Made by a program: the position numbers and the translations under genes
Notes under the pieces: generated by a model
Told to the model about the DNA's origin: nothing
The model's input: the letters and a program-made list of their open reading frames with translations, nothing else
Databases searched by the model: none
In this document: positions 1 to 10,689 of the stretch, one piece after another
How the letters are laid out: every line of letters begins with the position of its first letter
How positions within the stretch are numbered: position 1 is the first letter of the stretch
Assembly: GCF_037975245.1 (NCBI RefSeq)
Contig: NC_092577.1
Location: 14,247,013 to 14,311,012 of the forward strand
DNA from: Apostichopus japonicus
Taxonomy: Eukaryota; Echinodermata; Holothuroidea; Aspidochirotida; Stichopodidae
Direction: 5' to 3'
Length of the DNA stretch: 64,000 nucleotides

Positions 1-779
1 GTCTGAAGTGTTATCTCGCTCTTTTTTTCTGCATATGGGCCGAAATGTTTGCCAGAAAAGTACATCGTCGTGGTTGTGTGTGAATATTTTACTACACAAA
101 AGTACAAAACAGATTTGTAGTGTTCGTGCCGTGCCTATAATGGAATGCCATAATTAGGCTTTAAAGGTATGCTGTATTGGCCCCAAATATGCTAGATATT
201 CAAATATGGTCACCTTTGGTTAAATTATTAAACTGTTTTTTATTACAACCTTCGAGGAAAATTTCCTCACTGGGACATTTAGTTATCTTATGTGTTCCGT
301 ACAAATGTCTGTGAACAATTTGGAGAGTAAGTACCTCTAGGAATGTCATTTTTGAAAACTTCAGGCAATTATAGTATGCTATCATTTGGGGCCTCTACTG
401 ACTACCCTTAACTTCCGAGTGACCATTCTTCCGAAGAGAATACCGGCTATGATGTATTGCTAAACTGTCAAGACGTCACTCTTTGATACAAAGTTTCAAG
501 TAAATTCTTTATAAAGAAACATCATTAATCGTCTGGAAAATTCTAAAACGAACTAACACACCAAGGGTGGGGTAGGGTGCGGGAGTCGTTAATTGATTGA
601 GTGTCGTGTGGTGGGGATGGGGTAGGGTGAGGGAGTCGTTATGTGATTGAGTGTCGTGGGGTGGGGGAGTGGTAGGATTTCGAGTAGAGAGTGAGGCGTG
701 GTGGAGGGATGGGGCGTGTTGAGGCCTTGTTGGTAAAAATCTTTATTCTTCAAATGCCATTTTTCCTCCTTCTTTCTAG
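1..779. other. Intron / upstream part of the NRF-6-like gene, with a 50-bp duplication
   Basis: No coding exon is recognisable before the acceptor at 778-779. I looked for the acyltransferase segment expected just upstream and did not find it, so the preceding exon probably lies left of the window. At 566-665 a G-rich unit of about 50 bp is repeated twice; the word gggagtcgtt recurs at 581 and 631. Confidence 0.5.
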
Positions 780-963
780 GTCTGGAATTTAATTTGCTGG
801 GTTTTTGCTTTGGGGGTGATGCTAACCATCGTTTTAGCAATGGAGGGATCTAACACAAAACCACTGCCACAATGGTTTGCTGCAATTTGGTTGGGAACAC
901 GACGATTCCTTTTCGCCTCGGGTGTTGGATGGGTGGCTTTCGCCTGTGTGACTGGAAATGGAG
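780..963 (+). CDS. nrf-6: NRF-6-like acyltransferase, internal exon (third from last)
   Basis: This exon belongs to a 'nose resistant to fluoxetine' type protein, a multipass membrane protein of the acyltransferase-3 family. Family members are thought to act in lipid or drug handling in membranes; the substrate is unknown. The exon follows a pyrimidine tract and AG at 778-779, reads in frame as VWNLICWVFALGVMLT onward, and ends at GGAG before gtatgt. It carries two hydrophobic helices (ICWVFALGVMLTIVLA and FLFASGVGWVAFACVTG), the second followed by GNGG as in the family before the conserved FLSW block. It is 184 nt long, phase 0 at the start and phase 1 at the end, matching the next exon. The gene's 5' part is outside the window. 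Confidence 0.85.
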
Positions 964-3137
964 GTATGTCTATGACGTATGAATAGGGCACTACCACGTA
1001 CTAAGTGCGTGATCAGATCAGATGGGTATAGTTCCCTAGCCTCGCACTGTGAATTTACATGACATCAATGTACAGTCGAAATGTGATTGGCTAAGAGGAA
1101 AGTTAGACTGTGGTAAATACGTAAACTTATAATATTAAGTCTTTTATGCAAGCATTGAGTATTGATAATGAAAGTACTACATGGGAGTATTAATAAGCAT
1201 ATATAAATGAAAATATAAATGAGAGTATTAATTAGTATTATAAATTAAAAATATAGTATTTTTAAGAGCAATGAGTAGTATGAATTAGTATAATAGATGA
1301 AAGCATTAAATGAGACTTTGAATTGGTATTACAGTTGAAAGCATTAAATGACAATATTAATTGGTAGTATAAATGAAAACATAAAATATGAGAGCAATCA
1401 TAGGTGTTACGAAAGAGCATTATAAATGCAAGCATTAAATGAGAATATGAATTAGTATTACAATTCAAAGAATTTACTGAGGGTATTAATTGGTATAAAA
1501 AATGAAAGCATTATGTGAGAGTATTTAATAGGTATTTTAACTGAAAGCATTATGTGAGAGTATTTAATAGGTATTTTAACTGAAAGCATGAACGAGAGTA
1601 TTAAAATGAGTAAAACAAAATAGAAGCATGAAACGAGAATATTAATGAGTATTATAAATGAAAGCCATTAATGGGAGTACTAATGAGTGTCAAAAATGGA
1701 AGCATGAAAAAAGGGTGCCATTGACTACTATAAATGTAAGCATGAAACGAGAGTATGAATGAGTATTAATAAATGTAAGCTTGAAATGAGAATATTAATG
1801 AGTATTATAAATGAAAGCCATTAATGGGAGTATTAATGAGTATCATAAATGTTAGCATGAAACAAGAGTACTATTGACTAGCATAAATGAAAGCATGAAA
1901 CGAGAGTATGAATGAGTATTAATAAATGTAAGCATGAAATGGGAATATTAATGAGTATTATAAATGAAAGCCGTTAATGAGAGTATTAATGAGTATCATA
2001 AATGGAAGCATGAAACAAGAGTGCTATTGAATAGTATGAATGAAAGCATGAAACGAGAGTATGAATGAAGTTTAATAAATGTTAGCATGAAATTAGAATA
2101 TTAATGAGTATTATAAATGAAAGCCGTTAATGGGAGTATTAATGAGTATCATAAATGGAAGCATGAAACAAGAGTGCTTTTGACTAGCATAAATGAAAGC
2201 ATGAAACGAGAGTATGAATGATTATTAATAAATGTAAGCATGAAATAAGAATAATAAATGAAAGCCGTTAATGGGAGTATTAATGAGTATCATAAATGGA
2301 AGCATGAAACAAGAGTGCTATTGACTAGCATAAATGAAAGCATGAAACGAGAGTATGAATGAGTATTAATAAATGTAAGCATGAAATGAGAATATTAATG
2401 AGTAGTATAAATGAAAGTCGTTAATGGGAGTATTAATGAGTATCATAAATGGAAGCATGAAACAAGAGTGCTATTGACTAGCAAAAAAAGGAAAGCATGA
2501 AACGAGAGTATGAATGAGTATTAATAAATGTAAGCTTGAAATGAGAATATTAATGAGTATTATAAATGAAAGCCGTTAATGGGAGTATTAATGAGTATCA
2601 TAAATGAAAGCTTGAAACAAGAGGGCTATTGACTAGCATAAATGAAAGCATGAAACGAGAGTATGAATGAGTATTAATAAATGTAAGCATGAAATGACAG
2701 TATTATTGAGAGCATTATTTCTGTATTTGTGGATTTAATGGTTGACACACACGGTACTGCAGCAGTCCTAATAAATAGGGTTTCTTCATTGACAGAGAAA
2801 GCAATCCACCCTGTTTTGGCGTGTGTAAGGATAATGACAAACAAATGTATAAGGAAGTTTGAGTCTCTTTAAAGAAACTCTATGGCATAGAGCTAAGTGA
2901 TGATCCCGAAGTAAGTGTACATAATGTTAACAAGTAGCATACGACTTGACATGCTCAAAACGTGTTGAGGATTAAAAAAATGAAAAATAATATTACAATA
3001 ATATAATTTTATTTACAATGTACCATAGTCATATTATTGAAAACGTAATAAAACAGTTGGTTATTGAATGATTAGTCTCAGAAGTCGGAAATGAAGTCAA
3101 AATGGTATATACACATATATATTTATTTGTATTTCAG
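964..3137 (+). other. Intron of the NRF-6-like gene
   Basis: The intron runs from gtatgt to tttcag between two exons whose phases agree (phase 1). Most of it is the tandem repeat at 1140-2705. No other coding sequence is visible in it. Confidence 0.8.
1140..2705 (+). repeat. Higher-order tandem repeat, about 154-bp unit built of 25-30-bp subunits
   Basis: Short subunits of the pattern 'gagtattaatgagtat(c/t)ataaatg(g/a)aagcatgaaa' are arranged in a larger period. The landmark aagcatgaaacgagagtatg falls at about 1739, 1891, 2043, 2197, 2338, 2492 and 2646, giving steps of 152, 152, 154, 141, 154 and 154 bp. The left part (1140-1730) shows only the short subunit in degenerate form; the larger unit is homogeneous to the right. 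It lies inside an intron. Confidence 0.9.
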
Positions 3138-3280
3138 GGCCGATTGACACATTCTTATCATGGAATCTCTGGTTACCTTTGGCTCGTCTCAACTATTGTG
3201 CTTATCTCCTTCATCCTGTGGTTATTTTCCATTTCCTGTTGACCAAAAAGACGTTGTTTCATTACACACCATATGAACAT
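3138..3280 (+). CDS. nrf-6: NRF-6-like acyltransferase, second-to-last exon
   Basis: The exon follows atttcag and ends at ...TATGAACAT before gtaagg. It reads PIDTFLSWNLWLPLARLNYCAYLLHP onward, ending FHYTPYEH. The FLSW...PL(A/S)RL.YCAYL.HP.V block is the best conserved signature of the C-terminal half of NRF-6-like proteins, followed by one transmembrane helix. It is 143 nt, starting with two bases that complete the GGG codon of the previous exon, and ends in phase 0. The splice sites are strong on both sides. Confidence 0.9.
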
Positions 3281-3367
3281 GTAAGGATTCGTTTCGTTTT
3301 TCGCCGTTTAGTTTTAACAACTCATTATAGGCATACGCCCTCTATTTGTACTCTAAAGGTTATTACT

Positions 3368-3395
3368 TTTGGCCATATGCGCGCATATGGCCAAA
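3368..3395. repeat. Perfect 28-bp palindrome
   Basis: The half-site TTTGGCCATATGCG is followed without spacer by its exact reverse complement. It lies about 90 bp into the last intron of the NRF-6-like gene. No function is assigned. Confidence 0.9.
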
Positions 3396-3745
3396 GTCAT
3401 GATTATACTTCATCAGAACTCATCTCAAAATTAAAACCCTTCAAATAATAAACGCATACAATAATACTTTCACTGGCGTTATGTCCGTCAAATGTATTCT
3501 CCTTGAATTGAGAATGAATGTCCAAGTAGGGAATAATTGTCTTACTCTTAGGGACGAAAACAGTTCTTAAGAGGGAGGGGGGGGGATAGGGTAGGGGTGG
3601 GGGTCGGGAGTAGGTTCAGTATCAGCGACTGCTGGCAGTTTTAGTATAAAGGGACCGCGGTTGTGACATTTTATAAACTGAAACTTTGAATTTATGTTTT
3701 AATTACATGATTGTCCTATGACGCTGTTTATATTTTGCAAAATAA

Positions 3746-3749
<4 letters not shown>

Positions 3750-3824
<75 letters not shown>
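3750..3824. repeat. (AT)n microsatellite
   Basis: An uninterrupted AT dinucleotide run inside the last intron of the NRF-6-like gene. Confidence 0.95.
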
Positions 3825-3830
<6 letters not shown>

Positions 3831-4092
3831 CAATGGGGAGCTGTGCTATATGATCCCCCATAAAACTGTCTTTTAGTTTTTACCCCTTTTGCCAGTAAAA
3901 TGACTAAATTTAATAAGTAAGTGGGTGTATCCCAGTAACAGAAAAACAGTTATTCTTACACTATATTTTCCATTTGCGTATTCCATGTACTATGTCACCC
4001 TTCATGGTTCGGGGACTTCGTTATACCTTTCAACTTGTTAACAGTATTCATATGCTAATTAACCAATAATGACTTCATTTCATTCTGACCAG

Positions 4093-4218
4093 CAGTTTTT
4101 CTTCTTTTGGGGTGCCTTGGTTACTACCTATATGTTGTCCTTGTTCATTTCGTTGCTAGTTGAAGTTCCGACGATTGGTATTGAGAAAGCGTTGCTTGGG
4201 AGATTTTCGAAGAAGTAA
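4093..4218 (+). CDS. nrf-6: NRF-6-like acyltransferase, terminal exon with stop codon
   Basis: The exon follows attctgaccag and reads QFFFFWGALVTTYMLSLFIS, then LLVEVPTIGIEKALLGRFSKK and a TAA stop at 4216-4218. This is the final transmembrane helix and the typical end of NRF-6-like proteins, where a VE.P..(G)LEK..L stretch closes the protein. The acceptor could be AG at 4091-4092 or at 4094-4095; both keep the frame and differ by one glutamine. The phase (0) matches the preceding exon. No clear AATAAA follows within 300 bp, so the 3' end of the transcript is unresolved. Confidence 0.88.
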   Translation, partial: QFFFFWGALVTTYMLSLFISLLVEVPTIGIEKALLGRFSKK

Positions 4219-4565
4219 TTATCGGATGGTGCCATTTCCGTGACGTCATCAATCGATAAATCTGTATTTTTTCGTTATTGTTGTTTTTTCTTTATTATTG
4301 TTGTTATTTTTATTATGGGTAGAAATGTGTAAAACGTCACAAATGAATTGATATATTTTTATATTGGTTTACACAATATTCTTTCTCGTATGTTAGCTGA
4401 AACTATAGATCGTAGAGTAGTTAGTTCCAACTTCACCAAGGCAGTATTAAAAATGTTATCAATAAGTATGTAACTTTTCGTCTGGTAGATATTTCATATG
4501 TTAATACCTGCGTTACGTCAGATGTAAATCGCATCCGTCAGACTTCCGGTTCACTCAAAACAGAC

Positions 4566-5042
4566 TTGTTCAATAAACCCACGAACAAGCACAACTACCT
4601 CTTACCAAGCAGTTGCCATCCACGTCACTGTACCAGAAATATTCCGTACAGTCAAGCGTTGCGCATTCGACGCATTTGCTCCTCTGAAGTCGATTTTGAT
4701 TCACGCATTAAAGAACTGTCACCACACCTCCTAAACAGACAGTATTTTCGGGGTACTATTAAAATGCCATCAAAAAGAAAACCCCGTACCGAAACATCGA
4801 CGTACAAAACTCGTCAAACCAGTTTCAAAAGGGTACCATTGGTTACTGAATTCCACCCTGGTCTCCCACCACTGGCTAATATCATTCAGAAGAATTTCTA
4901 CCTACTTCAAGGCACCGAACGCCTGAAATCAGTTTTCCCAGAATTATCTATCATCGCTTTTAAAAGACCCAGCAACCTACGGGATATCTTAGTTCGGGCA
5001 TCCTTTCGGGATGACACCCCATTAGGGGAAAGCAAAACATAA
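4566..5042 (+). pseudogene. Penelope-like ORF fragment (RT-endonuclease linker)
   Basis: A 158-codon open stretch with no start context, retained from the C-terminal half of a Penelope-like polyprotein. It ends at TAA where the intact element would continue into the cysteine-containing linker (CKTCLHVDST can be read shortly downstream) and the GIY-YIG domain. I treat it as transposon debris, not a host gene. Confidence 0.75.
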
Positions 5043-5149
5043 ACTACAGGATCATCGCCCTGTACACAAAACTGCAAAACGTGCTTACATGTCGATTCGA
5101 CCGGGGCCTTTCAGAGCAACCAACCAAACGCACGTTCCAAATTCGGCAC

Positions 5150-5423
5150 AAAATTAACTGCCTATCCAAAAATGTCATTTACCTCATCTACTGCAATATT
5201 TGTAACTTACAATACATTGGAGAGTCAAAAAAACACTCTTAGAATAAGAGTGACACAACATAGATCGGCGATCAACACAAAACAGATCAACCAACCTGTT
5301 GCAAATCACTTCAATCTCCAAACTCATTCAATTGAGAATTTGCGTGTTATTGCCATTGACCAGAACGATTCTTGGACAGATAAATCTAGGAAAGGAAAAG
5401 ACAATTTCTGGGAACAAAACTAA
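5150..5423 (+). pseudogene. GIY-YIG endonuclease remnant of the Penelope-like element
   Basis: Two frames are needed: NVIYLIYC...YIGES in one, and LRIRVTQHRSAINTKQ onward in the other. The GIY-YIG tyrosines (VIYLIY and YIG) and the conserved arginine and histidine (R..QHR) are still readable. The frame change lies in a run of seven A's. Confidence 0.7.
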
Positions 5424-5682
5424 ATACCACGGCACCATTCGGTTTAAACATCGATTTAAACAACGATTTGCCGTCCCAGATAAACCAAAACAATTCCTTC
5501 GCAATTACGACGGAATCGGATTAAAATAATCCGACGCGGATTAAAATAATTCGAATTTCTAAAACTTCTGCTCAATTCAGCAGAAATCAGTAAGTCGCTT
5601 TGCATTTACAACCATGCCGACAATCTTCTCTATAAAATAGTTTCAATTCCTGCTACTCCTTGTCACTTTCGGTGATCATGCA

Positions 5683-5714
5683 CTGAAGAAGAGCTAGTTT
5701 TGCTCGAAAGCTCT
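5683..5714 (+). ncRNA. Hammerhead-like core in the Penelope-like element tail (candidate)
   Basis: The sequence CTGAAGA (fits the hammerhead box CUGANGA) is followed by a short hairpin GAGC-TAGTTTT-GCTC and then GAAA, the order of conserved parts in a hammerhead ribozyme. Penelope-like elements are known to carry hammerheads in their terminal repeats. Stems I and III are not convincing here, so this copy may be degenerate or the match accidental. Confidence 0.3.
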
Positions 5715-5839
5715 GCAAAAACCAAACATTGGCTGTTTACTTCCAATCACCTAATTTAATTCTTGTATCTCACTCGAAATCCAGCCTTTCTCTAAATGCA
5801 ACATAGTTGTTTAACAGTTTTTCCGTTATTCCTATATAT

Positions 5840-6243
5840 ATATATATATTACGATTTTCATTTATATATATATAAATATATATATATATACTTTTGTGTT
5901 TTTAATTCGTTATGTCGAAAGCCTCTTTAAGTAAAAAATATCACAATATTCATTACCATACATAATTTTAAATGTAAAACACAAAATAATGAACAATTTG
6001 GGCCTTCAAAAAGGCTATCTAGACGTTTGTGTGTGCATACTAAAGTTGGGTTGGCACAATGTACATCTTCATCTTTAATTTAGGCTCCTTTTGCATAAAG
6101 AATTGATTTCTTGCTTTTATTTATAACTTCCAATTTGCATTTATTGACTACTCAGTTCACAAGTAAACAATGTTTATTATAAATAATGCATACCGAGTGG
6201 CTTTCAACAATAGCCAACCAGGCTTCTTCAATGCTGCTGGTGG
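5840..6243. other. Intergenic, no gene seen
   Basis: AT-rich sequence after the Penelope-like tail, beginning with short AT runs (about 5836-5890). I see no ORF with recognisable content. Confidence 0.5.
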
Positions 6244-6549
6244 CAGGCGCGAAGCTTGGAATTTGCCAAGGGAGGGGCGAACCTGTAGGCAGTATATATC
6301 AGAGCCGTATATATGGCTCTGCAAACTATCTAAGCGTAGCGCCACCATAAGTCGGCACGAAGCGCACAGGAAAATTTTGGCCGAAAATGCCTCCCAGATC
6401 GCTGGAAATGGCACTTCCCAGGCCTTGTAAGTTGCATCTAAGCATTTTCTATTTTGAAATTACTAACGATATCATAAAAATATACAAAACAAAATATGCT
6501 CGGTCGCCCCCTTCGCCCCCTACCCCTCCCCCATTTGGCTACGCGCCTG
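6244..6549. mobile_element. hAT-like MITE
   Basis: The ends are CAGGCGCGAAGC on the left and, read inverted on the right, CAGGCGCGTAGC. The flanking octamers gctggtgg and gctaggga agree at only 5 of 8 positions, so the duplication is degraded or wrong. Inside, on the minus strand at about 6310-6425, is the same core module found in the hAT elements at 8728 and 43487. No transposase is present. Confidence 0.5.
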
Positions 6550-7660
6550 GCTAGGGAAAGAATGCTGTTTAGGAGTGTGGTTCTTGTGCAATTTATGTTT
6601 GTTGAATGCGCTGAACTTTTCTCTCTGCCCTGCAGCATCTTTTATATCTATAGCACGCATTTTCTCCTGCTTAGGCAGTATCCATGCATATACTAACGTG
6701 AGAAACCTATTACTTGTAAATGACTCAGCTTCAAAGCTAGTTTATTTTATTTACAACATTAGGTCAGGGTGAAAGAGATCATGGACTGGATTTATTGACA
6801 TTTCAGTTTTGCGATATTGGACAGTATACATCAAAACTGTGATAATGTTATTGTTAACCTCAAATCTGTAATATAATCCCTTTAGTCCCATGATTCGAGT
6901 TATTTGTAGGAATTTCTCTGACGCGGGGCGAGTCGTCATTGATTGTCTTAATTAATATCACATCATAGTCAGCACACATTGTGAACGGTATATATAGTAT
7001 ATACATAGTATGTGATAATCTATATAGTTTGTGTTGGAATTGGATAATTGTTTGTGAGGTCATTAAGGTGTAACAAGAATAATAACAGCTCTCATTTCTC
7101 AGGTGAACACTTATTAGTTTATACACAAGTTTGTTTGGTTTTATCTGTTTTGGCTGCATTTATGATAAACAGATGAGAGACATTCAATGCTTTACTATGT
7201 GCTTTCAATGTTAAAACAGAATAATTGTACGTTAGGTTTAACTCAGAAATTAGTTTTCAAGTGATTCCTTTGCATGCTAAAATCATTCATCCATATATAG
7301 ATTTACTGTAATACACATATGTCCAGAATATATTCCAGTAGCATTTTATCTGTTTTATAATTTGTCCTACAATGGTTATTAAGTAATATATTGCTTTATT
7401 ATATTAAACTAGGTTGGTAATTAATATATGTCCAGTCAAAGATATATCCAACACCAGTTTCATGAATTAATTATTGACATTTTTTTGACATTATTTTGAT
7501 GCATGAAATCTAAGGCGTCGTGAAGGTATAGCTATGCATAATCGATATACGAGTGCTTCAAAGCATGATATTATGAGAGGGTAGTATAGACACTAAGGTA
7601 TTAGCATGAGAATAGTTAGCTGTCAATTGGGATCAATCATAACCAATATATTATACACTG
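6550..7660. other. Intergenic, no gene seen
   Basis: AT-rich sequence with only short, composition-driven ORFs. No splice-bounded coding segment or repeat family member recognised. Confidence 0.5.
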
Positions 7661-7945
7661 TGGAGTGTTATCTCAGTGGTTAACGCCGGTGCCTTTCAAT
7701 CATAAGGTCCCCGGTTCGAGTCACTCCAAGATTAATGTATGTCGTCCAGTTACAGAGTTGTTGAAAATTGACAATTCATAATCATGGACGTTAAATATGA
7801 ATCTAAGTGACTGACTTCGGTCAGCTTACGGCTTTGATAAGCCAATGAGGCTTCTTCGCGAATTCCTGCTTGCAGGAGGATCTAAATTACATACATACAT
7901 ACATACATACACCCATACATACATAAATACATACACACATGCATA
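7661..7945 (+). mobile_element. tRNA-derived SINE with (ACAT)n tail
   Basis: The head 7661-7728 folds as a tRNA: acceptor strands TGGAGTG and CACTCCA pair perfectly, with an A-box-like segment around tctcagtggttaacgcc and the B-box ggttcgagtc. The anticodon loop has eight positions, so it is not a working tRNA. A unique body of about 160 bp follows, and the element ends in a (ACAT)n run with interruptions. Pol III transcription from the internal boxes is expected from the family. No target-site duplication was found. Confidence 0.8.
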
Positions 7946-8317
7946 CTTCTAGTGTATGAGATATTGTCGATACAAAGTATTTGCACATTAAGTCACGTCC
8001 ACTGTGCATGATAATGAAATAGAACTTGCCAAAAAACATAAGCTTGAGCATATCAAAAAATAACATCACAATGATAGATAATATTAGATATATGGTTTCT
8101 CATCACTAATGCAATACATTTTTCGAAAGGGAATCCTTCACAATGGCCGTTGCACTGGGGGTATTTCCGGCTTGAACTTGACGTTATGGCAAAACCCTTT
8201 TATATTGGCTATAATGTAGGTGCAAATAGGTTTGGCAATGTTTGAGAAATCTGGTGATTTGCTACTATACCCTTTGAATGGGACTGGGGCTGTATTTGAG
8301 GTTGCAAAGCATGTTAG
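7946..8317. other. Intergenic, no gene seen
   Basis: Between the SINE tail and the hAT cluster I see no supported gene or repeat. Confidence 0.4.
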
Positions 8318-8704
8318 GTTTTTCCCAGTGGCGTAGGAAGGTACTTTTGAGTGGGGGGGGGCTGAAGTCTGATGGCCGGCCTGGGGGAGGGGTCTAAGGG
8401 GAGGGGGTTCCCCCTCCCCTTTGGAATTTTTTTGCATTTTCAGGTGGCCTCAGATGCAATTTGGTGCAATATAGCACACTTCAACACCCACTCCATTTTG
8501 TAAAGAATTTTGCATTTTCACCTGGCCTTAGATGCAATTTGGTGCTTCAAATGAGATTTTTTTCTCATTTGGAAATGAAAAAGGGGTTTTCTGACTTGCG
8601 GAGCGGGGGGGGGGGCGGAACGATACTTCCGCCCCCCCATATTTTTCACTGGGGGGGGGGCTGGCGCCCCCCAGCCCCCCGGTTCCTACGCCCTTGGTTT
8701 TTCC
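8318..8704. mobile_element. hAT-type MITE with 8-bp target-site duplication
   Basis: The element proper is 8326-8696. It starts CAGTGGCGTAGGAA and ends TTCCTACGCCCTTG, an imperfect terminal inverted repeat. It is flanked by the direct repeat gtttttcc at 8318-8325 and 8697-8704, an exact 8-bp duplication, which is the hAT signature. The inside is G/C-homopolymer rich and non-coding. Confidence 0.85.
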
Positions 8705-9119
8705 TATCAATTCGCAAACCCAACCGTCAGTGGCGGAGAAACAGGGGGGGTTGGGGGGGTTTTAACCCCCCCACTTTTTGAAGAGGGGGGGTTGGCCCAC
8801 ACAATCAACCCCCCCTAGTTTTTGCCAGTAATGTTCTGTTATAGCCTATGTTATGTGCTCCAAATGGCATAATAAATCAAATTATTAAATTTGAAAATGT
8901 TAAAGTCATTTCAACCTTTTACCTGGTAGGCTACATCAACAATTAACGACCGAAAACCGAGTTGGAATTGACCCACACATTATTTCTAGCCCCTTTCCCC
9001 CACATTGCGCATTGGAACTTGTAGCTCATAGCGCTAACTTCACCCCACAACAGACATACACAAAATAACGTTTTGTTGCTGTTGAATAGCTTTGGAACTG
9101 TATACACTTGCCAACTTCA

Positions 9120-9215
9120 ACGAGGTGAAGGAAGGAAAAGAAAAAGAAGAAAGAGAGAAAAGGAGAAAAGGATGGTATAGAAAATACGGCAAGAAAACGG
9201 GAAGAGAAAGAGGAA
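9120..9215 (+). repeat. Purine-rich low-complexity stretch
   Basis: An A/G-only-like run (gaaggaaaagaaaaagaag and similar) inside the outer hAT element; the apparent ORF here, with mostly K, E and R residues, is a composition artefact. Confidence 0.7.
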
Positions 9216-9304
9216 CAGTGACAACATTATTCGAATTTGTAAAGCAAACAGCAGATATCACATCATATCAGTGAGCATGAAAATGGCGTTCCACGATAAA
9301 CAGC

Positions 9305-9876
9305 CTCCAAACCATGGGCGCAGATCCTGGTGAGGACAGCGGGACGCGTCCCCACCAACTTTTTCAGTAGTGGGGACATGATATACCGTGTCCCCACCAA
9401 TTTGTCCTGACCAATAGCTGCATTTCAAGTTCCCCTGTATTGAACTTTGGCGCAGTTTGATCCAGCATTGTGCAAATGACATGCAGCAGTTCTCATTTTA
9501 TTGTATTTTATCCAGTTGTTAAATATAGGACGGAAATCGCATTTGCGGCAGTCTATATTTGTTTTCTGGGAGAGGAACCCAGACCCATCGTATATACAAA
9601 AGTCTACTTGGATTATTTGTCCCCTGATTTTCTTTCTGCGGACGCCCATGTATTTCTCTTAACTAAATTTCTAAGCCATGAGATCTAAAACTTAGGGAGG
9701 TTTAGGAGCATCATTAGGTCTGGGAAGTGTTATTTCCGGCGATCTGGGAGGTATATTTGCCCAAAAAAATCGTACGCTACGCGCGAACCCATGGTCGCGC
9801 TCCGCTTAGATAGTGTCATAGAACAGACACGCGTCCCCACCATTATCCAAGACTGATCTGCGCCCATGCTCAAAAC
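9305..9876. mobile_element. Nested hAT-like element inside the 8728 element
   Basis: The element proper is 9313-9868. The left end CATGGGCGCAGATC and right end GATCTGCGCCCATG are exact inverses. The flanking octamers ctccaaac (9305-9312) and ctcaaaac (9869-9876) match at 7 of 8 positions. It contains one copy of the core module near its right end. It therefore inserted after the outer element did. Confidence 0.8.
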
Positions 9877-10689
9877 TGTCGATGTGTGTAGTGTTCGGTT
9901 TTGGAAATATCTGGTATATTTTTATTTCCTTCAACGAAATTTTTTAGTAACCGTCTGAATTTTCGAAAATTCCCTAACCAACATTCTTCATCATACTTCA
10001 TCATACTCGTGCAATTTTGACCCGTCTGTTAGGGTTTGAAGGAGGTTTTTCTATATCGGTTGTCCATAGATGATATTTTGTGTAACATTATGGGTATGTT
10101 TTGAAGTGAATTTATTCACGAGAATTGTGAATTTTCAAATTCTGAACAGTGGGGCTGACGGATATTGTGGGCCGCGATGAAGAATCACCTACAAAAGCAA
10201 TGATCCACAGGATATGTGTTGAAGTCCAACATGATGTGTGACTGGTGACAATCTTCAAAAAGGTTATAGATGAGAAAAAAAGTATTTGGAAAAAACTTGG
10301 TTCTCAGGCAAAAGTGTACATATGGTTGGTCAGTTTCAAGCCCGAGAGGTGCCATTTCCGGTGATCGGGGGGTACCAAAACCAGAAATTTGCTTGTACGC
10401 TGCGCGCCAACCAATGGTGGCGCTCCGCTTAAATATTAATACGCCCCCCCCCCTCCCCGGGTTAGAAAATCCTGCATACGCCCCTGGTTAAATGCAGCTT
10501 TTCAAGGCCTGGGCAGTGCCATTTACTGCAATCTGGGAGGCAATATTTGCCAAAAAATTCTTGTGCACTTCGCGCCAACTTATGGTGGCGCTCAACTTAG
10601 ATAGTGAGCCAGCAGGTATGACTTTTTATTTCATCAATGGCCTGCAACCCCCCCACTTCTGACAAGAAATCTCCGCCACTGCCAACCGT

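Larger units (their letters stand above)
3281..4092 (+). other. Last intron of the NRF-6-like gene
   Basis: The intron runs from gtaagg to accag. It contains a perfect 28-bp palindrome at 3368-3395, a G-rich patch near 3577-3612, and an (AT)n tract at 3750-3824. I see no coding sequence in it. Confidence 0.8.
4440..5830 (+). mobile_element. Penelope-like retroelement, 5'-truncated and frameshifted
   Basis: The open stretch 4566-5042 encodes the connector between the reverse transcriptase and the endonuclease: the words SCHPRHCTRNIPYSQALRIRRIC, then PPLANIIQKNF and LRDILVRASF are typical of Penelope-like elements. After a frame change, about 5150-5420 encodes a GIY-YIG endonuclease: CLSKNVIYLIYCNICNLQYI, then GES, then, one frame over, LRIRVTQHRS. 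The shift sits in the A run near 5228-5234. The catalytic RT core is missing, so this copy is dead. The 5' limit is estimated and the 3' limit is set at the AT tract near 5840. Confidence 0.75.
8720..10689. mobile_element. hAT transposon (non-autonomous) with 8-bp target-site duplication
   Basis: The element proper is 8728-10681 (1954 bp). It begins CAGTGGCGGAGA and ends with the exact inverse TCTCCGCCACTG. The flanks 8720-8727 and 10682-10689 are both ccaaccgt. Inside are a nested hAT (9313-9868) and three copies of a core module (about 9718-9822, 10342-10434 and 10508-10606; one of these is within the nested element). No transposase ORF is visible. The starts have runs of G followed by runs of C able to fold back. 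Confidence 0.9.

Noticed and set aside
10440-10492. 'cctgcatacgcccctgg' as the right end of a further nested hAT
   Set aside because: It resembles a hAT end, but no left end with a matching octamer could be located.
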